This document shows, one piece after another, positions 1 through 5,171 of a stretch of 7,640 nt of DNA (the stretch's first letter is position 1; every line of letters begins with the position of its first letter). The notes under the pieces are model-generated. The model searched no databases, was not told the origin of the DNA, and was given only the letters and a program-made list of their open reading frames with translations. Origin of the DNA: Oscillospiraceae bacterium (GTDB lineage: Bacteria; Bacillota; Clostridia; Oscillospirales; Acutalibacteraceae); assembly GCA_902774165.1 (NCBI GenBank), contig CACYHJ010000123.1:1-7640 (forward strand), written 5' to 3'. The position numbers and the translations under genes are program-made.

Positions 1-50
1 AATTTACAGTCATTAGGCATTAGGCAATAGGCATTAGAATCTGTAAAATT
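1..50. repeat. Heptamer tandem repeat, left block, inside a short stem
   Basis: A 7-nt period is visible: ttaggca (13-19), ttaggca (20-26), ataggca (27-33), then the diverged ttagaat (34-40). The block is bracketed by a small imperfect inverted repeat, aatttacag (1-9) against ctgtaaaatt (41-50). The same heptamer recurs in the opposite orientation at 154-181, so the two blocks form the ends of an AT-rich non-coding segment. The period and the inverted arrangement are read directly from the sequence. What they do is unknown; a small non-autonomous repeat element is one possibility. Confidence 0.7.
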
Positions 51-149
51 TACCCTCAGCGTTTTATCGTAAAGAAAGCGTTAAATAAACCTAAGCATAA
101 ATTTGGCATGAGTATATCAGATGATATCTATTTGTATATTTGACTGACA
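51..149. other. AT-rich non-coding segment between the heptamer blocks
   Basis: There is no convincing reading frame here, and the base composition is clearly more AT-rich than the GC-rich genes to the right. A near-palindrome, atatcagatgatat (about 114-127), is present. No clear promoter pair or transposase remnant was recognised. The segment lies between two inverted heptamer blocks, so it could be the core of a small repeat element or the intergenic tail of the sigma-factor operon. Confidence 0.4.
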
Positions 150-181
150 CTAATGCCTAATGCCCAGTGCCTGATGCCTAA
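150..181. repeat. Heptamer tandem repeat, right block, inverted relative to the left
   Basis: Four heptamers run in register: tgcctaa (154-160), tgcccag (161-167), tgcctga (168-174) and tgcctaa (175-181). Read on the minus strand these are ttaggca, tcaggca, ctgggca and ttaggca, the same unit as at 13-33. The block directly abuts the stem-loop at 180-212 that covers the stop codon of the neighbouring gene. The copies have drifted in their first three bases while the ggca core is kept. Confidence 0.7.
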
Positions 182-212
182 ATTCTGATTTAGCTCCGCT
201 AAATCAGAATTT
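180..212 (-). terminator. 15-bp perfect stem-loop over the stop codon, probable operon terminator
   Basis: Arms aaattctgatttagc (180-194) and gctaaatcagaattt (198-212) are perfectly complementary with a 3-nt loop. The TAG stop of the dockerin gene (199-201) lies inside the structure. On the minus strand the 3' arm ends in AATTT, but no long U-run follows, so it is weaker than a textbook intrinsic terminator. It sits at the end of the sigma/anti-sigma/dockerin gene set, where termination is expected. The AT-rich symmetric ends would also let it act in the opposite direction. Confidence 0.5.
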
Positions 213-1113
213 CATCCGCCGTCCACACACTGTCCCGCTCCGCGAAATCCACCCGGTCGTTCTGCTCCAGGATCGCGATAATCCGGCCGTAATCCCGCCG
301 GGCGTCCATCGTCAGCTGCACAAACACATTCGTCTCGTTTGGTACGGCCTCCGGCGGCACGCCGGTATTGGAGGCGATGACCTCCGGAGTAAACGCCCAG
401 GAATAGGTCACGCGGCGGAAGCTTTTTTCGAGAAATTCCCGATCCTGCGGGGAAAGCCCGCCCTTCTCCAGCTCCTCGAGCACCGCCTGCGGCGTTTCAA
501 GCTCTTTTTTTTCATCGGTGAAAATCCCCATCAGCACCAGCTTATTCTGCAGCCGCCGGTTTTCGAAATCGGACCAAACGGCAACCCTTCTCTCAAGTCT
601 CGCGGCGACCCGCAGGATCACCCGGGCGTCCGCGGCGCCCACGTGGCGGCTGCCGTCCGCGTCGGCGGCCAGCAGGTGCGCTCGGTCAAAATCGGTCTGT
701 TTTGCCGCCGTCAGCAGCGCAAGCCGTGCGTCGCAGGAGGTGACGGCTCCGTCGCCGTCAAGCTCCATCAGGAACACGACCGGGGCGGAATACAGCTCGG
801 CCCCGCCGGCGTCTTCCATTTTGAGGATATCGCCGGTCTGAAGCTGTTCCTGTGCGGTGCGCTTCGTTCCGTCCGGCGCGTAATAGGCAAAGCCGCCCTC
901 GACGCCGTATTCCCTGAGCCCTTCCTGAGAAAAAATGTCGGTCAGGAACCAAGCATTTTTCTGTTCGGAGCAAAAATACGCGCCGTCGGAGATATCCAAT
1001 TCATACCAGAGGTCCTCCACGGTCGGGATCTCCTGCATCTCCGCCGCGAACGAGGGCGTCGTCGACAGGGCGCACAGGATCAATGTCAAAACAAGACTTA
1101 CCGTCTTTTTCAT
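199..1113 (-). CDS. Secreted protein with an internal dockerin-like module
   Basis: A 304-residue exported protein. Residues 1-23 are a classical signal peptide (MKK, then a hydrophobic core ending SFA), with cleavage likely after 23 or 24. Residues about 116-173 form a dockerin-like pair of calcium loops. The first uses E117, D119, D121 and D128; the second uses D151, D153, S155 and D162. Each loop is followed by an AR-containing helix (DARLALL, DARVILR), as in type I dockerins. The module is internal rather than at the C terminus, and the flanking regions (about 25-115 and 174-304) match no family I recognise. The start has a strong site (GGGAGGT, 7 nt before ATG). The gene follows the anti-sigma gene by 73 nt and is probably co-transcribed with it. 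Dockerins normally bind cohesins on scaffoldins or the cell surface, so a surface or secreted-complex role is inferred, not shown. Confidence 0.8.
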   Translation of the reverse strand: MKKTVSLVLTLILCALSTTPSFAAEMQEIPTVEDLWYELDISDGAYFCSEQKNAWFLTDIFSQEGLREYGVEGGFAYYAPDGTKRTAQEQLQTGDILKMEDAGGAELYSAPVVFLMELDGDGAVTSCDARLALLTAAKQTDFDRAHLLAADADGSRHVGAADARVILRVAARLERRVAVWSDFENRRLQNKLVLMGIFTDEKKELETPQAVLEELEKGGLSPQDREFLEKSFRRVTYSWAFTPEVIASNTGVPPEAVPNETNVFVQLTMDARRDYGRIIAILEQNDRVDFAERDSVWTADEILI

Positions 1114-1134
1114 TTCAATAACCTCCCTCGTCTT

Positions 1135-1166
1135 TGCCGCCGTATCAGCGGCAGGCGTCTTTTTTT
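1135..1166. terminator. Weak hairpin in the gap before the dockerin gene
   Basis: Arms tgccgc (1135-1140) and gcggca (1148-1153) enclose a 7-nt loop. On the plus strand a run of seven T follows at 1160-1166, but six bases separate it from the stem. Since all genes are on the minus strand, it could stop antisense transcription from the left, or merely be an inter-cistronic hairpin in the minus-strand transcript between the anti-sigma and dockerin genes. The short stem and the offset T-run keep this tentative. Confidence 0.25.
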
Positions 1167-1186
1167 ATTCTTTTCGGATTGTGAAA

Positions 1187-2152
1187 TCACAGCGCGATCA
1201 TCGCGGCGACAACGCCGTCCGCCGAGGCGAAATACCATCCCAGGCCGGAATCCATGATCTGCGCGCCGATCAGAGCGCCGTTCAGCGCGTCCCCGACCGA
1301 CGTGACCGTGCCGACCGCGCTCCACTGCTCCGGAAAATACAGAAAGCCTTCCGAACCGGGAATCGCCGCCTGATCCAGCACCGCCACCGCCGTAAAGCTG
1401 CGTTCCTCCGACGTGATTTTTCGGGAGGAGAGGAACGATCCGCCGTCGACCGCGCCGATGGCGCTTCCGCTGCGGAACAGGTTTTCCAGCAGCTCCGAGG
1501 CGTTCCGAAGGAAGGTCTCATCGTCCGTGGCGGACTGAAGCTGACCGAGCTGCGGCATGCCGCCGGGAAGCAGGGAGTGCAGGATCCGTGATCTCAATTC
1601 AGACAGGAGATTGTATGCCGCAGGCGTCTGAGACGGATCCTCCACCCCCGCCGGGAAATCTCCGGACAGATCCGACGACGCCGTCGCCGGCGGTTCGTTT
1701 GTCGTCACGGCAGTTGCCGGGATCTCCGTTTCGTCCGAAACTGCGGCGGGAAAATCGCCGCCCGGCTCCGTCTGCGCGACTGTGGTCAAGGGCTTTTCGG
1801 CGCTCAGGGCAGCCGAGGAACCTGCCCTGCCGGAGGTGGACAGGTCAGAAAGGACCGGGCCGCTCCCGGAGGGCTGCTCCGACGTCTGCAGTCCGGCAAA
1901 CGGATCCGCGGTCGTGGCGGCGGTCGTCACGCTCGACGGAGGCGTCCCGGAATCCGTCGACAGATAATGCGCCGCATTGCGGAACGAACGGCCCCGAAGG
2001 AACGCAAACACGCAGCAGACGGCGACGGCCGCGGCGGCGGCTGTCATCAGGGCGGCGGACCGCTGCTTCCGCGTTGCGGGAGGGGTCATGACCGCGTCCA
2101 GCAGACTCTGATCGACGCCGTCGATCGCTTCGAACAAATCATTTCCCGTCAT
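1187..2152 (-). CDS. Membrane-anchored anti-sigma factor (putative)
   Basis: A 321-residue single-pass membrane protein. Residues 1-30 are a short cytoplasmic head (LFEAIDGVDQSLLDAVM) of the kind seen in clostridial anti-sigma proteins partnered with ECF sigma factors. A hydrophobic, alanine-rich helix spans about 33-52, followed by FLRGRSF. Residues about 62-180 are a low-complexity Ser/Thr/Pro/Ala extracellular spacer, and about 180-321 form a compact domain I cannot assign. There is no HxxxCxxC zinc motif, so it is not a classical ZAS anti-sigma. The start codon overlaps the sigma-factor stop as ATGA (2149-2152), indicating translational coupling. The inferred role is to hold the sigma factor at the membrane until the outer domain senses an envelope or substrate signal. 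The function rests mainly on gene order and topology. Confidence 0.75.
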   Translation of the reverse strand: MTGNDLFEAIDGVDQSLLDAVMTPPATRKQRSAALMTAAAAAVAVCCVFAFLRGRSFRNAAHYLSTDSGTPPSSVTTAATTADPFAGLQTSEQPSGSGPVLSDLSTSGRAGSSAALSAEKPLTTVAQTEPGGDFPAAVSDETEIPATAVTTNEPPATASSDLSGDFPAGVEDPSQTPAAYNLLSELRSRILHSLLPGGMPQLGQLQSATDDETFLRNASELLENLFRSGSAIGAVDGGSFLSSRKITSEERSFTAVAVLDQAAIPGSEGFLYFPEQWSAVGTVTSVGDALNGALIGAQIMDSGLGWYFASADGVVAAMIAL

Positions 2153-2703
2153 GACAGAAAGCCCTCCTTTTTCAGATATTCACGCAGCTTTTCCCGGGTG
2201 CGGAACAGCTGCGCGGTGATTTTCGCGTCCGGCTCCCGCATTTCTTCGGCGATCCGCGGGATCGGCGCGCAGAACCAGTACCGCAGCAAAAAAATCTTTC
2301 GCGCGCGGTCGCTCTGCATCGCAAGGAACTCGTTGATCGCATGCCGCAGCGCTTCCTTGTCGAGCTCCGTTTCCGGCGCGCCGTCTCCGGCGACAAGGTT
2401 TTCCAGCTCGTCAAAACAGGCGGTCAGTCCGACGCGCTTTTCCGCGTTGTTGTACCGCACCCGGTCAAGGCAGATCCGCTTGACGATTTTGCATAAAAAC
2501 GCCCGGTAGAATCTCGGTCTCTGGGGAGGGATCAGGTTCCACACGCGCAGATAAGCGTCGCTGACGCATTCCTCCGCGTCCGACGGATCTTTGAGAATAT
2601 TCGCCGCGATACCGCGGCAGAGCGCGCCGTATTTCGATTCGGTCTCACGCAGCGCGACCTCGCTGCGGTCCCAAAACAGAGAAATAATCTGATCGTCGGT
2701 CAA
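2149..2703 (-). CDS. ECF-family RNA polymerase sigma factor
   Basis: A sigma-70 factor of the extracytoplasmic-function type, which directs RNA polymerase to a dedicated promoter set. Counting from the proposed TTG start it has 184 residues, normal for the family. Region 2 covers about residues 15-85, with the conserved DAEECVSDAYLRVW helix and a following CLDRVRYNN basic segment. Region 4 covers about 115-180, with a helix-turn-helix around IPRIAEEMREP and a basic FRTREKLREYL recognition helix. An in-frame ATG exists six codons upstream (2721), but AAAGGAGG (2718-2711) lies immediately after that ATG and exactly 7 nt before TTG at 2703, so TTG is the better start. The gene overlaps its anti-sigma partner by 4 nt. 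ECF groups are often autoregulated, but no clear promoter motif was seen upstream. Confidence 0.88.
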   Translation of the reverse strand: MTDDQIISLFWDRSEVALRETESKYGALCRGIAANILKDPSDAEECVSDAYLRVWNLIPPQRPRFYRAFLCKIVKRICLDRVRYNNAEKRVGLTACFDELENLVAGDGAPETELDKEALRHAINEFLAMQSDRARKIFLLRYWFCAPIPRIAEEMREPDAKITAQLFRTREKLREYLKKEGFLS

Positions 2704-2710
2704 CCGGGTC

Positions 2711-2718
2711 CCTCCTTT
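2711..2718 (-). promoter_or_regulatory. Ribosome binding site that fixes the sigma-factor start at TTG
   Basis: The minus strand reads AAAGGAGG, then seven bases (GACCCGG), then TTG. The upstream ATG at 2721-2719 has no purine-rich site before it, and the strong site begins right after that codon. This decides for a TTG start at 2703. Confidence 0.75.
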
Positions 2719-2838
2719 CATGCTGTTTTTTCGCGGAAGCTTGCTAAGCGGAAGGAACTTCCCTCTTCACGGGAAAATCCACCGGGCGTAAAAATCTTCC
2801 CCCTATCAATACAGTCGTAAAAAATAGCGTATTATTCG

Positions 2839-2884
2839 CCGGAAATTGAAAAAAATTTCCGGACGAAACGAATTCGACCGGAAA
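2839..2884 (-). terminator. Intrinsic terminator of the cysteine-synthase-like gene, with a competing hairpin
   Basis: On the minus strand TTTCCGG (2884-2878) pairs with CCGGAAA (2862-2856) and is followed by seven T (2855-2849), a textbook rho-independent terminator starting 12 nt after the stop codon at 2897. Further downstream AATTTCCGG (2847-2839) is perfectly complementary to CCGGAAATT (2862-2854), so the middle segment can pair with either side. The terminator separates this gene from the sigma-factor operon. The remaining 2722-2838 stretch is the leader of that operon; I see no confident promoter hexamers there. Confidence 0.8.
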
Positions 2885-2896
2885 TCAACGCATTCT

Positions 2897-3481
2897 TCAG
2901 TCCGCAAGCACGGCGATAACGTTCTTATCTTTTAACTTTTTATCGCTGATGATTTTCACGGCGGCAAACAGCGCCGCGCCGGAACGAGGGCCGACGCTGA
3001 CGCCGTCGGCGGATTTTACCTCCTGCGCCATGCGGGCGCGGTTTGCGTCGCTGACTTCGACGTAATCATCCGCGCCTTCCGGGGCGCCCGCGCCCACCGG
3101 AACGGCTGCGATCACACGGATCTCTTTGTTATAGGCGTGCAGAAGCGCCGCAAGCGCCGTCACGGTTTGCGGCAGGTCCCCGCAGACAGTGACCGCGCCG
3201 ACCTTTCCGTAGGTCTGACGGAGGATCTCCGGCGCAAGGGACAGCTGCGCGGCCTTACGTTCGCATTCCTCCGCAGTGGCCGCATCCCCGGCGCGGAACA
3301 GCGCGCCGGAACGGGTTTCCTCCCGGCGGAATTCCGTCTTGCCGAGCAGACAGCCCGCCGCGCCGTATCGCTCGCCCAGCTTCGGCAGGCGAACCAGCGC
3401 GGACGCCTCGTTTGCCTGCGGGAGCGCGTCGGCAATGTGGTGATTTTTATCAATACCGAGACCGAAATGGAAATCGGGCAT
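2897..3481 (-). CDS. Reduced cysteine-synthase-like protein lacking PLP-binding residues
   Basis: A 194-residue protein that reads like a shortened fold-type II PLP enzyme (CysK/cysteine synthase family, usually about 300 residues). Residues 27-58 resemble the family's N-terminal stretch (SALVRLPKLGERYGA, then KTEF). The expected SVKDR segment with the PLP lysine is replaced by RREETRSGAL. About 90 residues carrying the TSGNTG substrate loop are absent. From residue 83 the similarity resumes (APEILRQTYGKVGAV, then IRVIAAVPV, EVSDANRARMAQE and GVSVGPRSGAALFAA), ending at VIAVLAD. The phosphate-binding GTGGT loop reads CGDLPQT. It should therefore not work as a PLP enzyme; a binding or regulatory role, or slow decay, are both possible. 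The start at 3481 is set by AAAGGAG 6 nt upstream. A longer in-frame start at 3595 would translate the hairpin array. The assignment is from memory of the family, not an alignment. Confidence 0.6.
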   Translation of the reverse strand: MPDFHFGLGIDKNHHIADALPQANEASALVRLPKLGERYGAAGCLLGKTEFRREETRSGALFRAGDAATAEECERKAAQLSLAPEILRQTYGKVGAVTVCGDLPQTVTALAALLHAYNKEIRVIAAVPVGAGAPEGADDYVEVSDANRARMAQEVKSADGVSVGPRSGAALFAAVKIISDKKLKDKNVIAVLAD

Positions 3482-3487
3482 GGGATG

Positions 3488-3494
3488 CTCCTTT
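3488..3494 (-). promoter_or_regulatory. Ribosome binding site of the cysteine-synthase-like gene
   Basis: AAAGGAG on the minus strand stands 6 nt before the ATG at 3481. It decides against the upstream in-frame ATG at 3595, which lies inside the hairpin array and has no such site. Confidence 0.8.
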
Positions 3495-3503
3495 CGAAAT
3501 TCT

Positions 3504-3781
3504 TGATTTGTCGAGGCGCGCTGCGGCTCGCAAATCAGGATTTCACGTGATTGCGCAGCAATCACATATCGAATGCTCGCTTTGCGAGCATACATCGAGT
3601 TGACCGCAGGTCAACATATCGAATCGCCGCAAGGCGATATCTCGACAAATATCTGTCGATATGCGCTTCGCGCTCGATATGTCGGCTTTGCCGACTCGAT
3701 ATGCCGCCGAAGGCGGCTCGATATGCGTCGCAAGCGACGCAAGCCGAGGTCGAAGATCGCGACCAATCAGTATTTACAGAT
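3504..3781. repeat. Array of short hairpins with a constant 7-nt spacer
   Basis: This gap between uxaC and the cysteine-synthase-like gene is filled by successive stem-loops. Left half: tgatttg/caaatca (3504-3510, 3531-3537), gtgattgc-gca-gcaatcac (3547-3565), atgctcgc-ttt-gcgagcat (3573-3591), gttgacc-gca-ggtcaac (3599-3615), atcgcc-gcaa-ggcgat (3623-3638). Centre: tcgaca-aatatc-tgtcga (3642-3659). Right half: gcgc-ttc-gcgc (3663-3673), gtcggc-ttt-gccgac (3681-3695), gccgcc-gaa-ggcggc (3703-3717), gcgtcgc-aa-gcgacgc (3725-3740), and ggtcg/cgacc (3748-3752, 3760-3764). Left-half spacers are atatcga (3566-3572, 3616-3622) and acatcga (3592-3598). Right-half spacers are all tcgatat (3656-3662, 3674-3680, 3696-3702, 3718-3724), the reverse complement. 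Stems differ in sequence yet pair perfectly, which suggests selection for structure. No U-run follows any stem. Function is unknown; transcribed from uxaC, it would be a highly folded 3' untranslated RNA. Confidence 0.85.
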
Positions 3782-5171
3782 TAAAATAATCCCTCGCGTT
3801 GCGGAAGCTGACGCCGCGGACGATCTCAAACAGCACGTCCTCGTCGTAAGGATACTCGCCGTTCTCCACCAGCTCGCCGATCAGGTTGCAGAGGATGCGG
3901 CGGAAATACTCATGGCGGGGATAAGAGAGGAACGAGCGGCTGTCGGTGATCATGCCCACGAACTTCGACACCGCGCCCAGGTTCATAAAGGCGCGCAGCT
4001 GGGCGTTCATGCCGTCGATATTGTCATTGAACCACCAGCCGGAGCCGAACTGGATCTTGCAGACCGCGTCGTCGTTCTGGAAATTGCCCAGCATGGATCC
4101 GAGCATATAATTCATAATGGGGTTGAGGGTGAACAGGATCGTCTTGGGCAGCTGATCCGTGACCGCCAGCGCGTCCAGCACGCGGGAAAGCCCCCGGGCG
4201 GTGGGCAGGTCGTCGATGGAGTCATAGCCCGTATCGGGGCCGAGCTTTCTGAACATCGCGGTGTTGTTGTTGCGCATGGCGCCGATGTGGAGCTCCATCG
4301 CGAAGCCGCGTTTATGATACTCCCTGCCCAGGAAAATCAGCATATCGGTCTTGTAAGCGTCGATCTCACGCTCCGTGAGTGCTTCTCCTGCAGCGCCCTT
4401 GGCAAAGATCGCGGCAAGCTCCGCCTCCGTCGCGGAGACGAAGGGAACGGCGGCCAGCGCCTGATCCGACGCGCGGCAGCCCATCTGCTTGAAGAAGTCC
4501 ATCCGCTCGCAAAGCGCGGCCTTCATCTCGGCGTAAGAGCTGATTTCTCTGCCCACGCGCTGCGAAAGCGCCTTGAGCCAGGGAACGAAGGTGGGGTTCT
4601 CAATGGCGATGGCCTTGTCGGGACGGTAGGCGGGGATCACCTTGCATTTGAACCCTGCGTCCGCGGCGATCAGCTTATGGTATTCCAGCGAATCCGCCGG
4701 GTCGTCGGTGGTGGCGACGCAGACCACGTTGGATTTTTCGATCAGCGTTCTCGGCTCGAAGCCGCCGGCGGCGATCATCTCTTTCGATTTGTTCCAGATC
4801 AGATCGCAGGTCTTCGGCGACAGGGGCTCCTCGATGCCGAAATACCGCTGCAGCTCAAGATGGGTCCAGTGATACAGCGGATTGCCGATCAGATACGGCA
4901 TCGCGCCCGCCCAGGCCTTGAATTTTTCGTAGGACGGCGCGTCGCCGGTGATATATTTTTCGCTGATGCCCAGCGAACGCATGGCGCGCCACTTATAATG
5001 GTCGCCCGCAAGCCAGAGCTCGGTCAGGTCCGCAGGGGTCTTGTTTTCATAGATCTCTTTTGGGGAAAGATGGCAGTGCCAGTCGAAAATCGGCTCGTCT
5101 TTGCAGGCGGCAAAAAGCTTTTTCGCCGTCTCGGTTGCCAGTAAAAAGTCCTTGTCCATAAACTTTTTCAT
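3774..5171 (-). CDS. uxaC: Glucuronate (uronate) isomerase
   Basis: A cytoplasmic enzyme that interconverts D-glucuronate/D-fructuronate and D-galacturonate/D-tagaturonate, the first step of uronic-acid breakdown from pectin and glucuronoxylan. Counting from ATG at 5171 it has 465 residues, the family's usual size. Family landmarks are the metal-binding FDWHCH near the N terminus (H32, H34), HWTHLELQRYFGI (101-113), VATTDDPADSLEYH (152-165), ELHIGAMRNNN (293-303), GSGWWFNDNIDGM (376-388) and MITDSRSFLSYPRHEYFRR (407-425). The segment I would expect to read SDH reads SDQ (235-237). AAAGGA stands 9 nt before this ATG; a second ATG four codons on lacks that spacing. The reading frame is open upstream into the pseudouridine synthase with no stop between, so a fused product is possible. 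The stop codon touches the right edge of the hairpin array. No other uronate genes are in the window. Confidence 0.95.
   Translation of the reverse strand: MKKFMDKDFLLATETAKKLFAACKDEPIFDWHCHLSPKEIYENKTPADLTELWLAGDHYKWRAMRSLGISEKYITGDAPSYEKFKAWAGAMPYLIGNPLYHWTHLELQRYFGIEEPLSPKTCDLIWNKSKEMIAAGGFEPRTLIEKSNVVCVATTDDPADSLEYHKLIAADAGFKCKVIPAYRPDKAIAIENPTFVPWLKALSQRVGREISSYAEMKAALCERMDFFKQMGCRASDQALAAVPFVSATEAELAAIFAKGAAGEALTEREIDAYKTDMLIFLGREYHKRGFAMELHIGAMRNNNTAMFRKLGPDTGYDSIDDLPTARGLSRVLDALAVTDQLPKTILFTLNPIMNYMLGSMLGNFQNDDAVCKIQFGSGWWFNDNIDGMNAQLRAFMNLGAVSKFVGMITDSRSFLSYPRHEYFRRILCNLIGELVENGEYPYDEDVLFEIVRGVSFRNARDYFNL

Noticed and set aside
1588..2091. Plus-strand ORF rich in Arg, Pro and Ser
   Set aside because: It is antisense to the low-complexity Ser/Thr/Pro part of the anti-sigma factor; composition is the signature of a shadow frame.
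2785..2850. A sigma-A promoter for the sigma-factor operon (TTCAAT then TATTTT on the minus strand)
   Set aside because: Only about four of six bases match in each hexamer, and the candidate overlaps the terminator hairpin; not strong enough to list.
3482..3595. N-terminal extension of the cysteine-synthase-like gene from ATG at 3595
   Set aside because: It would translate two or more hairpins of the array, has no ribosome binding site, and an AAAGGAG site stands 6 nt before the ATG at 3481.
3547..3764. The hairpin array as a CRISPR array
   Set aside because: The constant part is only 7 nt and the variable parts are perfect palindromes of 11-19 nt, not 30-nt spacers. No cas genes are present.
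3533..3770. Direct repeat aatcag (3533-3538, 3765-3770) as target-site duplication of an inserted hairpin element
   Set aside because: Six bases near AT-rich flanks can match by chance and the copies are not exactly at the array borders. An empty site in a relative would be needed.
3573..5144. A long plus-strand reading frame opposite uxaC
   Set aside because: It begins inside the hairpin array and runs antisense to a clear UxaC. Its translation is a GC-rich shadow with no recognisable family.
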